Positions 51,026 to 59,003 of a stretch of DNA of 64,000 nucleotides are shown one piece after another. This DNA is from Salipiger pentaromativorans. GTDB taxonomy: Bacteria > Pseudomonadota > Alphaproteobacteria > Rhodobacterales > Rhodobacteraceae. A program made the translations under genes and the position numbers. Positions within the stretch are counted from its first letter, which is position 1, and every line of letters begins with the position of its first letter. The stretch is from the NCBI RefSeq assembly GCF_024721115.1, contig NZ_JAMDHK010000019.1:22089-86088 (forward strand), in the 5' to 3' direction. The notes below the pieces were generated by a model, which searched no databases, was not told where the DNA came from, and was given only the letters and a program-made list of their open reading frames with translations.

Positions 51026-51697
51026 TCAGAACGGCGCGTCGCCCTCGAGCACATAGCCCTGCGCGCGGATCGTCCGCACGCGCAGGGTGTCACCGAACTG
51101 TGCTTCCAGCTTTTGCCGGATGCGCGCGATATGCACGTCGAAGCGCCGGTCGCCATAGCTCCAATCCGCCTCGCCCAGCACGCGGGCGAGCGTCGGGCGG
51201 TCGACGATCTCGCCGCGATGGGCGTTGAGATGGCTGAAGATACGCTCCTCCAAAGGCGTGAGCCCCAGCTGCACCAGCCGGGCCGCGGGCTGGCTGACCT
51301 GGGCCGCGGCGCGCAGCCGGACGGCGAGCCGCGCCTGCAGCTCGCTCGGGTCGTGATCGGCGCGCAGCGCGTCGTCGGCGCCGGCGGCAAAGGCTTCGGC
51401 GGGGCCGCGCGGCCGGTTGCCATGATCGACCGCAAGGATGACCGCCCCCGGCGCGTGGCGGCGGGCGCTGGCGATCAGCGCCAGCATGTCGTCGTCGCGC
51501 GGCAGATGCGCCGACAGCCCCGCGATCATCGCCGTGAGCGGCGTGCCGGGGCGGATCAGCTCGGCCATCTCTCCGGGCCGCGCGCGCCGCAGCACCCGCC
51601 GCATCCCGGCATTGCGCAAAAGCGCCGCCCAGGCGTTGCGCCGCGCCGTGTCGCGCTCGACCACCACCGCGAAAGAGGCCCTCTCAGCCGTCGCCAT
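51026..51697 (-). CDS. OmpR-type regulator with degenerate receiver domain
   Basis: A 223-residue protein. The C-terminal winged helix (about 130-220) is typical: LTPLEERIFSHLNAHRGEIVDRPTLARVLGEADWSYGDRRFDVHIARIRQKLEAQFGDTLRVRTIRAQGYVL. The N-terminal receiver-like domain starts FAVVVERDTARRNAW but where the phospho-accepting Asp is expected it reads LTAMIAGLSAHLP, with no Asp, and the conserved Lys is also missing. It is therefore probably phosphorylation-independent. Similar OmpR-type regulators, such as Brucella FtcR, control flagella. Convergent with the glycosyltransferase gene. Confidence 0.82.
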   Translation of the reverse strand: MATAERASFAVVVERDTARRNAWAALLRNAGMRRVLRRARPGEMAELIRPGTPLTAMIAGLSAHLPRDDDMLALIASARRHAPGAVILAVDHGNRPRGPAEAFAAGADDALRADHDPSELQARLAVRLRAAAQVSQPAARLVQLGLTPLEERIFSHLNAHRGEIVDRPTLARVLGEADWSYGDRRFDVHIARIRQKLEAQFGDTLRVRTIRAQGYVLEGDAPF

Positions 51698-51756
51698 CCC
51701 GCTCCCTCGTGGGCCTGTTCAGAACGTCAAGGTTTGTGCGAAGTTTTTCTGATGTT

Positions 51757-51771
51757 TTCAACAAGGATTAA
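51757..51771. promoter_or_regulatory. CtrA-box-like site between two regulator genes
   Basis: TTCA-N7-TTAA (51757-51760 and 51768-51771) differs from the CtrA consensus at one base. It lies between the divergent OmpR-type gene and the short MucR-like gene. Its spacer also contains ACAAGGA, part of the AAACAAGGATAG element. Confidence 0.3.
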
Positions 51772-51832
51772 CCTTGGGATCCTATTTCCCGGTAGATGAT
51801 ATGAAAAAGACGAACAAGAAGAGGTCTGCCAA

Positions 51833-52096
51833 ATGAAGACCCTCCTGCACCGCCTTCTGGGGCGCCTGACCCGTCAGGCCCCGGCAGAGGCGGCGCCCGA
51901 GCCGGGTGAACGCTATCTGACCTGCCTTGAAACGGGGCAGCGCAAGCCGTTGTTGCGGCGCCATATTCGCGAGGCGTTTGGCATGAGCCCGGAAGAGTAC
52001 AGGCAAAAATGGGGGCTGCCCGAGGACTATCCCATGGTCTCGCGCGCCTATGCGGAACGGCGAAAAGCCGCCCGGTCCATGAAGTTTCAAGGATAG
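51833..52096 (+). CDS. Short MucR-family protein with degenerate zinc finger
   Basis: An 87-residue protein. Residues about 29-83 match the MucR/Ros core: YLTCLETGQRKPLLRRHIREAFGMSPEEYRQKWGLPEDYPMVSRAYAERRK. Of the usual C2H2 ligands, only one Cys (TCLETG) and one His (RRHI) are clear; the second Cys is Thr and the second His position reads Phe. The N-terminal part common in MucR is replaced by a short basic stretch. It may bind DNA by the conserved GLP-YP region, or act by mixed oligomers with the next MucR. Confidence 0.8.
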   Translation: MKTLLHRLLGRLTRQAPAEAAPEPGERYLTCLETGQRKPLLRRHIREAFGMSPEEYRQKWGLPEDYPMVSRAYAERRKAARSMKFQG

Positions 52097-52241
52097 TGTT
52101 CCGAAATAGCCCGGCTTCCGCTAGGATAGCTGGAACAACACCCGCTGCGGCAGGACCCGACAAAGACAATCTCGATGATGCGCAAGAGCAAACCGACCAA
52201 GATCGGCAGGCGCTTTCGAAGAAGAAACGGCAGGGATGCAG

Positions 52242-52664
52242 ATGAGCGAACAGGATGTGAAGCAGGACATGGTAAGCCGCATTGTCGCGGCTTATGCCTC
52301 GCGCCCGGATGTCACCCCCGATGAAATCGTGGCGCTGTACCGGCGCCTGACCGGCGAGATGGGCGGCACCCCCGCCGTCGCCCCCGCGCCGCAGGCCAAT
52401 CCCGGCATGCGCCCGGCGCTGCCCATCGAACAGGCTGTGACCGAGGACAAGGTGTATTGCCTGTGCTGCGGGCGCGGCTTCAAGATGCTCAAGCGGCATC
52501 TGGGCGCCGAGCATGGCATGACCGAGGCGGAATACCGCGCGGCCTTTGGTCTGCCCGAGGATATGCCGCTGGTCGCCCCCAGCTATTCGCGCAAGAAGGC
52601 GAGCCACGCCAAGGAGGCGGGCTTGGGCAAATACGACCGCTCCGTCATCGCCGGAGAGGCATGA
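52242..52664 (+). CDS. MucR/Ros-family zinc-finger transcriptional regulator
   Basis: A 140-residue protein of full MucR layout. The N-terminal part (VKQDMVSRIVAAYASRPDVTPDEIVALYRRLTGEM) is the oligomerisation region. A Pro/Ala-rich linker follows. The zinc finger is YCLCCGRGFKMLKRHLGAEHGMTEAEYRAAFGLPEDMPLVAPSYSRKK with Cys-X2-Cys and His-X4-His. MucR proteins repress motility, exopolysaccharide and cell-cycle genes, often with CtrA. ATG 52242 is chosen because AGGG is seven bases upstream; ATG 52236 is in frame. motB follows eight bases after the stop. Confidence 0.92.
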   Translation: MSEQDVKQDMVSRIVAAYASRPDVTPDEIVALYRRLTGEMGGTPAVAPAPQANPGMRPALPIEQAVTEDKVYCLCCGRGFKMLKRHLGAEHGMTEAEYRAAFGLPEDMPLVAPSYSRKKASHAKEAGLGKYDRSVIAGEA

Positions 52665-52672
52665 GCTGATCC

Positions 52673-53656
52673 ATGGCGGGCAAGAACGAACAGGCGATCG
52701 TTATCAAGCGGATCGAGGAAGACGACGGGCACGGCCATCACGGCGGTGCCTGGAAGGTGGCCTATGCGGATTTCATGACCGCGATGATGGCGTTTTTCCT
52801 GCTGCTGTGGATTCTCGCCGCCTCGGATGAGGAAAAGCTGCGCGGCCTGGCGGATTATTTCACCCCCAGCCTGTCGGAAAGCGGCGGGCGTGGCGAAGGC
52901 TTTCTCGACGGCACCGTGCTGGCGCAGGACGGGGTGATGAGCGGCACCGACGGCCCCGCGACCCCGGTGCAACTGCCGAGCTTCGGGCAGGAAAACCCGC
53001 TGGCGGTCTTCGACAGCCGGCTGCGCGACGAAAGCCCGAAAGCGGTGGTGGAATACGACACCCGCCCCGAGGGCGAACGCGATACGACCACCGTCAACGA
53101 AGAGGGCCAGGACGGCATCGAAGCGGCGCAGGCCGCCGCCGAGGCGGAGCGCGCGCAGCAGCAGTGGGAAGAGGCGCAGACCCGGCTCGAGGATCAGATT
53201 CTCGAACAGGTGATCTCCAACCCCGAGCTTCAGGCGCTGTCCGAGAACCTGCGCTTCGACCGGACGGAGAACGGGCTGGAAATCCAGATCGTCGACAAGA
53301 CCGGCAGCTCGATGTTCGCCACCGGCAGCGCGCGCATCGCCGACAAGACCCGCGAGCTCTTGCGCATCATCGGCGAGGCGGTGGCCGAGCTGCCCAACGA
53401 TCTGACGATCTCGGGCCACACGGATTCGGTGCCCTATTCCGGGTCCGGCACCTATTCCAACTGGGAGCTGTCCGCCGACCGTGCCAATGCCACCCGTCGG
53501 GTGCTGGTGGAAAACGGGGTGAGTGCCGCGCGCATCACCGGCATCTCCGGCCTTGCGGATACCGCGCCGCTCGATCCCGCGACACCCGATGCACCGGAAA
53601 ACCGCCGCATCAGCGTGACGGTGCTTTACCCGGACAGCGCCCGCCCGCATCCGTAA
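52673..53656 (+). CDS. motB: Flagellar stator protein MotB
   Basis: A 327-residue stator subunit. A charged start leads to a single membrane helix (about 28-50; WKVAYADFMTAMMAFFLLLWILAA) with the proton-carrying Asp at 33. The periplasmic linker is unusually long and acidic (about 60-190, with a coiled-coil AAAEAERAQQQWEEAQTRLEDQI). The OmpA-like peptidoglycan-binding domain (about 210-325) includes SGHTDSVPYSGSGTYSNWELSADRANATRRVL. Read with the MucR gene on the plus strand, opposite to motA. Confidence 0.95.
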   Translation: MAGKNEQAIVIKRIEEDDGHGHHGGAWKVAYADFMTAMMAFFLLLWILAASDEEKLRGLADYFTPSLSESGGRGEGFLDGTVLAQDGVMSGTDGPATPVQLPSFGQENPLAVFDSRLRDESPKAVVEYDTRPEGERDTTTVNEEGQDGIEAAQAAAEAERAQQQWEEAQTRLEDQILEQVISNPELQALSENLRFDRTENGLEIQIVDKTGSSMFATGSARIADKTRELLRIIGEAVAELPNDLTISGHTDSVPYSGSGTYSNWELSADRANATRRVLVENGVSAARITGISGLADTAPLDPATPDAPENRRISVTVLYPDSARPHP

Positions 53657-54074
53657 CACGCCGCCTACCAGATCTTGTGGTTCACGCCCGGGGGCCGGAT
53701 TCGGGCCCGGGCGGCGCCGTGGCACACGCTGACCCGGCGTAATGCTGACGGAATCTAGGGGTTGAGGCACGAGTTTGGCCATATTTTGTGTTCGGCTTCC
53801 TCATGCCCGCCATATATCCACAAGTTTTTTCAGAAATGTTAAGAAAACTCAGGGGATGTGGCTAAGGGTTTCGAGCTGCATTTCTTCTTTGGGCAGCCCA
53901 CAAAATACGGCAAAGACAAAGGCTTAGCCGGACGTTCTCAGAAACCCCATATTGGGTTTGAATGCGCAGGCTCCGCTATATTTAGTGCAGTGCTTTACAT
54001 TTGGTGGGTTTCACGAGGTTTAACCGGGAAATACGGTGGTTTCAGGGACAAAAAATCGTGGGACAGGGTCGAAC
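53657..54074. other. 418-bp intergenic stretch after motB
   Basis: No gene recognised. A hairpin with a 7-bp GC-rich outer stem (53686-53692 with 53706-53712) lies 30 bases after motB and may end its transcript. The rest is AT-rich with a promoter-like character. A short frame at 53858-54115 lacks family features. Confidence 0.5.
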
Positions 54075-54842
54075 ATGCGCAGGGGGAATGTGCTCAATCT
54101 GATCTGGCAGGGTGAGGTATCGCTGCCGGCGGAAGACCGTTACACCGGCTTCGAGGCGCTGTTTTCGCAGATCCTCCCGGTGCGCTGCACGGCGCTTCTG
54201 GCGGGGGGCGAATGCAGCCGGCCGCTGGCCATGGCGGACGGGCTGGAACTGGCGCCGTCGCTGCCGTTGGGCGACGTGCTGGTCGAGGAACTGCCGCTGG
54301 ATCTGCCCTATGACACGCTTGTCCTGTTCTTGCCGCGCAGCCAGACCGACCTGTCGCGGCTGATGGGCGGTGCCGTCGGCGAAACGCTTCAGCTCATGCT
54401 CAGCCTCGGCAACCTGCCGATGGAGCGCGAGACCGATGCGCTTTATCTTATGGCCCATGCCGCCGCCCGCCGTGCCGCCGCGTTGCGCGCCGGCGGGGCC
54501 GCGCTGGACATACGCGCCTTCTGCGAGGGGCTCGGGCGCAGCCTGGGGCAATACTGGCTTGCCGATCAGCGCTCGTTGCTGCCCGATCCCAACCTGTTCG
54601 CCCGCCCGGATTTCCTCTGGCAGCCGCAGCTTCGTGCCTATCTGACGGAGCTCGATCCGGGCTTCTCCGCCCCCGATCCGCATATGATCGACGACGATCT
54701 GCTCTGTGTGTCGGACGATCCGCTGGGGCTCGACGACTGGGCCGAGCGCATGGAAATCGTGCTGCGGGCGGTACTGGGCGCGCCGGAGCGCGAAAACCTG
54801 CCGCTGCAAAGCGGGTTTCCTTCCCGCTTTAACCTTCAGTAA
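54075..54842 (+). CDS. Hypothetical protein upstream of the sigma factor gene
   Basis: A 255-residue soluble protein of unknown family, rich in Leu, Asp and Ala, without signal peptide or membrane helix. Visible blocks: LPYDTLVLFLPRSQTDLSRLMGG, ALYLMAHAAARRAAALRAGGAALDIRAFCEGLGRSLGQYW and an acidic tail with MIDDDLLCVSDDPLGLDDWAERMEIVLRAVLG. ATG 54075 is preceded by ACAGGG; GTG 54036 is in frame. It sits 76 bp before the sigma factor gene on the same strand and could be a flagellar or regulatory partner, for example an anti-sigma-like protein; that is speculation. Confidence 0.7.
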   Translation: MRRGNVLNLIWQGEVSLPAEDRYTGFEALFSQILPVRCTALLAGGECSRPLAMADGLELAPSLPLGDVLVEELPLDLPYDTLVLFLPRSQTDLSRLMGGAVGETLQLMLSLGNLPMERETDALYLMAHAAARRAAALRAGGAALDIRAFCEGLGRSLGQYWLADQRSLLPDPNLFARPDFLWQPQLRAYLTELDPGFSAPDPHMIDDDLLCVSDDPLGLDDWAERMEIVLRAVLGAPERENLPLQSGFPSRFNLQ

Positions 54843-54918
54843 ATCATTAAATTCTTCCGACACATGAAGAATTATGATTACCTGTCCTTGCAGGCAAGGA
54901 TGGGGCGGGCCTTTCTTC

Positions 54919-55668
54919 ATGATGTCCATGTCGTATCAGGCCGCGATGCGCGAGCCCCTGCTCAGTTTCGAGCAGGAGCGCGAGGCCATCGGCGGCTGGC
55001 AGGATCGTGGCGACCGCAAGGCGCTCGAACTGCTGCTGCGTGCGCATGCCCGTCAGGCCTGGTCGCAGGCGTCGCGCTTTACCGACAACCCCACCCATCT
55101 CGAAGACCTCGCTGCCGAGGGCATGCTGGGGCTGCTGCGCGCGGCGGATAGTTTCGACCGCGCGCAAGAGGTGCGCTTTGCCACCTATGCGGCCTGGTGG
55201 GTCAGGAACGGCATCTCCAGTGCGCTGTCGCGGATCAAGGCGGTGATCGACATCCCGGCGCGCACCTATCTCGACGCCCAGCTCGGACGTTTGCCGGAGG
55301 ACGAGGGCATGCTCGTGCGGCTGGCCGCGCAGGCGACGGTGACCATCGACAGCGGCAGCATCGACGACGCGCCCGAGACGCGCGACACGCTGGTCTCAGG
55401 CGATATGAGCCCCGAGGAATGGGTCAGCCAGCAAAGCCGCCACAAGCAGTTGCACCGGATTCTGGCCGATGCGCTGGCGCCGCTGCACCCCGAAGAGGCA
55501 GAGGTGATCCGCCGCCGCCGGCTTTCGCCCGAACCCGAACCGTTCTGCGCCATCGCCTCGGATCTGGGCATGTCGCAGGACCGTCTCCGCCAACTCGAAA
55601 AGCGCGCCATGCTGCGGCTGCGGCGCAACCTGATCGACAGCGGCTTTTCACGAAACGTATTGTCATGA
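54919..55668 (+). CDS. Sigma-70 family factor, sigma-32-like, within the flagellar cluster
   Basis: About 249 residues. Region 2 spans about 33-105, including DLAAEGMLGLLRAADSFDRAQEVRFATYAAWWVRNGISSAL, where FATYAxWWVR is the -10-binding core. Region 4 is at about 185-245 (DLGMSQDRLRQLEKRAMLRLRRNL). The RpoH box (QKKLFFNLR-like) that should follow region 2 is absent; the sequence there reads IDIPARTYLDAQLGRLPED. It is not FliA-like in region 2. Starts at 54919, 54922 and 54928 are all possible. It overlaps fliK by four bases, so a flagellar or stress-linked regulatory role is likely. Confidence 0.85.
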   Translation: MMSMSYQAAMREPLLSFEQEREAIGGWQDRGDRKALELLLRAHARQAWSQASRFTDNPTHLEDLAAEGMLGLLRAADSFDRAQEVRFATYAAWWVRNGISSALSRIKAVIDIPARTYLDAQLGRLPEDEGMLVRLAAQATVTIDSGSIDDAPETRDTLVSGDMSPEEWVSQQSRHKQLHRILADALAPLHPEEAEVIRRRRLSPEPEPFCAIASDLGMSQDRLRQLEKRAMLRLRRNLIDSGFSRNVLS

Positions 55669-57464
55669 TGAAATTGCTTTCCCTGCTCACCGCCGCCGTT
55701 CCGGAACCGGCCAAGGCCGTTCCGGCGCGCGAGCTGCCGCAGAACGGGCTTTTTGCCTCGCTGCTGTCGCTGCTGCGCCCGGAAGAGAGCGAGGCGGGGC
55801 AGGAGGGCGCTTCCGACGACAGCGGGGCCGGGATCGAGGCGCGTCTGGCCGAGGCCGAGACGGCGCTGTCCGATCCCGAGCTGGACGATGCGGAGCTCGC
55901 TGAAATCGTTGCGCCGCTGATCGCGGATCTGGCCGGGATGCTGGCCGAGGCACCGACGGAACTGTCGCGGCTGCGCGCTGCGCTGCCCGAGGATGCGTCC
56001 CCGGATCTTCTCGCCTCCGACGCGGCCGAGCCGGACTGGCGGGCGCTGGCCGACGCCGTGCCCGGGCTGGCGCAGCTCTTTGCCGGAGAAGAGGGCGACA
56101 TGCCGGTGCCGCCCGTCGACGCCGAACGCGCCGATCCGGGTGCGGCATTGCAGGCGCTTGTGACGCGGGTGGTGAGCGAGGCGGTGGCGCTGTCGCGGCC
56201 CGAAGCGCCGGTGCCGGGCATGCTGAGCGCCGTGCTGGCGCAGGGCGCGGCCGGGTCGCTGCGCCAGTCGCGCGGTGCGGATCGGGGCGTGCCGGTGGAG
56301 GCGATGCCTGAAACCACTGCTGACGTGGCGCCGGTTCCGGACCGCGCGCCGCAGCCTGTTCCGGTCGAGGGCGAGGCGGAACTTGCCCTGGTCGCGGCTG
56401 CCGACGATCCCTCGGAAAATACGACGCCCGAGCCGCGCCGGGCCGCTGCGGGGCAGGGGCTGCCGACGCTTCCGGCGCGGCCCCAGACGCCGGAAGTGCC
56501 GTTTGTGGCGCCCTCGAACCTGGGTCTGACGGCGGTCCGCACGGTTGCGGAAACCGGCATGGCGCAGGGTGGCGGCCCGGCGGAGGCGGTTTCGGTCAGT
56601 GCGGGCGAACCGCTCCGGGCCTACCGTATCACCGTGGCCGCGCAGCAGAGCGCGTTTGACGCGCTGCCGCCGGACCCCGATCCGAAGACCGGTCTCTTGC
56701 AGGCGGTGCGGTCCGAAGGCGCCGAGATGGGGGCCGATGCCGATGGCACGCCGCAGCTCATTCCGCGCCGGGCCGAGCTGGGACTCGGAACGCCGGCTTT
56801 TGCCGCGGCTTCGCAGGCCGCCGGCGTCCCGGCCGAGCCCCAGAACACCGCGCCGGTGCCGGCCCAGGCCGCCGCCGAGGCGGTTGTGGTGGCCGCACCG
56901 GTTGTCGCAGGCGCGCTGACCGAGGCTTCGGGATCCTCCGTTCCGCCGGTGGCGGTCGCGATGACGACCCCGCTTGGCGGTGTTGTCGCTCCGCGACCCG
57001 CCGAGGCGCTTCGCCCGGCGGCTCCCGCCCCGGCGCCCGGCGGGGCAGAGCCGATTTTCGGGCAGATCCGGGCCCGGCTCGGGGATGAGGGGCAGATCCG
57101 AGTGGCGCTGAAACCCGAGGGCCTTGGCCAGCTCGAGATCGAAATCGGCCCGGATGACAGCGGTCACCTTCGGGTGGCGGTGCGGGCCGAACAATCCTCG
57201 GTCCTGTCCCTGCTGCGCGCCGACCGCGAGGGTCTGCTGACCGTCCTGCGCGACGCCGGTCATCAGGTGGAGGCGCGCGGGCTCAGCTTTTCCGATCTGG
57301 GCGCCCGGGATTCCGGACAGGGCCAGACCCCGGGGCAGGGGGGCAGCCGCGCCGGCGCCGGGCCTTTGCCGGGCAGCGAGCGCGCCAGCGAGGCGGCCGA
57401 GCCCGATCCCGAGCCCAGGCTGGTGAGGCGCCCCCCGGCGGGCGGCGTCGATATTCAGGTTTAA
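55665..57464 (+). CDS. fliK: Flagellar hook-length control protein FliK/MotD-like
   Basis: A 599-residue protein. The first 450 residues are low-complexity, rich in Ala, Pro, Glu and Asp, as usual for FliK. The conserved C-terminal domain (about 455-560) reads GQIRARLGDEGQIRVALKPEGLGQLEIEIGPDDSGHLRVAVRAEQSSVLSLLRADREGLLTVLRDAGHQVEARGLSFSD. That is the FliK secretion-substrate switch domain that contacts FlhB. It overlaps the sigma factor gene by ATGA and is followed 16 bases later by flgD, the usual partner. Confidence 0.9.
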   Translation: MMKLLSLLTAAVPEPAKAVPARELPQNGLFASLLSLLRPEESEAGQEGASDDSGAGIEARLAEAETALSDPELDDAELAEIVAPLIADLAGMLAEAPTELSRLRAALPEDASPDLLASDAAEPDWRALADAVPGLAQLFAGEEGDMPVPPVDAERADPGAALQALVTRVVSEAVALSRPEAPVPGMLSAVLAQGAAGSLRQSRGADRGVPVEAMPETTADVAPVPDRAPQPVPVEGEAELALVAAADDPSENTTPEPRRAAAGQGLPTLPARPQTPEVPFVAPSNLGLTAVRTVAETGMAQGGGPAEAVSVSAGEPLRAYRITVAAQQSAFDALPPDPDPKTGLLQAVRSEGAEMGADADGTPQLIPRRAELGLGTPAFAAASQAAGVPAEPQNTAPVPAQAAAEAVVVAAPVVAGALTEASGSSVPPVAVAMTTPLGGVVAPRPAEALRPAAPAPAPGGAEPIFGQIRARLGDEGQIRVALKPEGLGQLEIEIGPDDSGHLRVAVRAEQSSVLSLLRADREGLLTVLRDAGHQVEARGLSFSDLGARDSGQGQTPGQGGSRAGAGPLPGSERASEAAEPDPEPRLVRRPPAGGVDIQV

Positions 57465-57480
57465 CCGAGAGGAGGCCCGT

Positions 57481-58149
57481 ATGGCGATCGACCCGTTCGG
57501 CCTTGGCACCGCGAGTGGTGCCAGCAGCACATCTTCCACCGCGATGAGTCAGCTCAGCGAGGATTATCAGAGCTTCATCACCCTGCTGACGGCGCAGATC
57601 CAGAACCAGGATCCGCTGGAGCCGATGGACAGCACGACCTTCGTGTCGCAGCTCGCGCAGCTTAGCCAGGTGGAACAGGCCGTGGCGTCCAACGCCAATC
57701 TCGAAGGCATCGCTTCGCAGCTCACCAGCCTTTCGGCGATCACCGGGCTGTCGCTGATCGGCAAGACCGTTGTGGCGCCCACCAATCAGGTGGGGCTGAG
57801 CGGCGGTATCGCCGAGCTGGGGTATCGGCTGGGGCAGGAGGCCGACAGCGTGACGCTGACGATCAAGACCGCAGACGGCACCGTCCTGCGCAGCTATGGC
57901 GGGCTGCCGGTGACCCCGGGCGAGCTGCACGAGCTGACCTGGGACGGGCTGGACTACGAAGGGCTGCCGCTGCCGGACGGGCAATATGTGATGGTGCTGG
58001 AGGCGGTCGACGGCAAGGGCGACGCGGTGGCCTCGCAGACCTATGCGGCGTCGGAAGTCATGAGCATGACCTATGAGAGCGGGCTTGCCACGCTGCATCT
58101 GGCCAATAGCGCCACGGTGCTGGCCGGGATGATCGAAGAGGTGCGCTGA
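57481..58149 (+). CDS. flgD: Hook capping protein FlgD
   Basis: A 222-residue protein. The conserved N-terminal part is LSEDYQSFITLLTAQIQNQDPLEPMDSTTFVSQLAQLSQVEQAVASNANLE. The C-terminal beta-rich FlgD Ig/Tudor-like part has WDGLDYEGLPLPDGQYVMVLEA. FlgD caps the growing hook. flgE is not visible after it; the next gene is convergent. Confidence 0.96.
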   Translation: MAIDPFGLGTASGASSTSSTAMSQLSEDYQSFITLLTAQIQNQDPLEPMDSTTFVSQLAQLSQVEQAVASNANLEGIASQLTSLSAITGLSLIGKTVVAPTNQVGLSGGIAELGYRLGQEADSVTLTIKTADGTVLRSYGGLPVTPGELHELTWDGLDYEGLPLPDGQYVMVLEAVDGKGDAVASQTYAASEVMSMTYESGLATLHLANSATVLAGMIEEVR

Positions 58150-58293
58150 GGCAGCGCATACCCGTTGCCTTTGGCGCGGGACAGGCGAAGCCGCCTTATT
58201 TCTTATCGAACAGCGATGTGGTGCCGAACGGCACAGGGCCGCCGGGCTGGGAATGGCGCGGCGACCCTTTTGCGTTCGGTTGAAGGCCGCGGA

Positions 58294-58917
58294 TCAGCTC
58301 CGCGGCACGTCTGCTTTCACGAGCGACAGGAACAGCACGTTGGACACGTCCTCGCCGAACCCGGCGCGCAGGTCCGAGGCCAGGGTTTCCGACAGCTTGT
58401 GCGTGTCGATGTTCACGCCCTGCATCGAGGAGGTGCTGGCCGCGCGATGCATCGAAGTCAGCACCGCGTCGCGCAGGCGCGAAGCGTTCTCGGCCTCGTT
58501 GAACACTTCGGCGACCTTGGTGTCGCGCATCGCCACGCCCACTTCCGAGACCACATAGGTCACACTGTTGGCACGGTAGACCGGCACGCTGACGCGGCCC
58601 AGCCGGACCACGCTGCTGTCGGAATAGGCGCTTGCGCGGATCAGGCTCGCCTCGGTCTCGTGCGCCGGGCGGCTTTCGCCATGCGACGACGAGGGGTTCG
58701 CGATATGGGGATCGTGTTCCTCGGTCACCACGGGCTCGGATGCCTTGGTGGCCATCTCATCGAGCACCTTTTCGGCCTCGCTGCGCCCGCCATCATCGGT
58801 CACCGCCGCGTGTTGCGGGCCATGTTCCTCCGCCGGGGGCAGAAAATGTCCTGCCCCGTATCCTGCGGCGCCGCAAAGCACCGGCAGGGCGGCAAAGGCA
58901 ACGTATGCTTTCTTCAT
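58294..58917 (-). CDS. FliL-like flagellar basal-body-associated protein
   Basis: A 207-residue protein with an N-terminal membrane anchor (about 5-25, AYVAFAALPVLCGAAGYGAGHFL), an acidic, His-rich linker and a C-terminal domain resembling FliL: VVRLGRVSVPVYRANSVTYVVSEVGVAMRD and FGEDVSNVLFLSLVKADVP. FliL supports stators. The similarity is moderate, so it may be a FliL paralogue. It is last in the flgF-flgG-flgA-flgH run, 86 bp after flgH, and converges on flgD. Confidence 0.7.
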   Translation of the reverse strand: MKKAYVAFAALPVLCGAAGYGAGHFLPPAEEHGPQHAAVTDDGGRSEAEKVLDEMATKASEPVVTEEHDPHIANPSSSHGESRPAHETEASLIRASAYSDSSVVRLGRVSVPVYRANSVTYVVSEVGVAMRDTKVAEVFNEAENASRLRDAVLTSMHRAASTSSMQGVNIDTHKLSETLASDLRAGFGEDVSNVLFLSLVKADVPRS

Positions 58918-59003
58918 ATCCGAATCCCGCGCTTCCTGAGTCAGCGTCCGGTATGAAGGGCAATTCTGGCGATAGTTTATTTAAATGGTGACCAAATTCC
59001 GGA

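Noticed and set aside
52088..52096. Further CAAGGATAG copy
   Set aside because: It is the coding end of the short MucR-like gene (Gln-Gly-stop), not an intergenic element.
53825..53842. CtrA-like TTCA...TTAA after motB
   Set aside because: The spacer is six bases, not seven, so it does not fit the consensus.
53858..54115. Short plus-strand frame between motB and the hypothetical gene
   Set aside because: No family features; it overlaps the better-supported start of the next gene in another frame.
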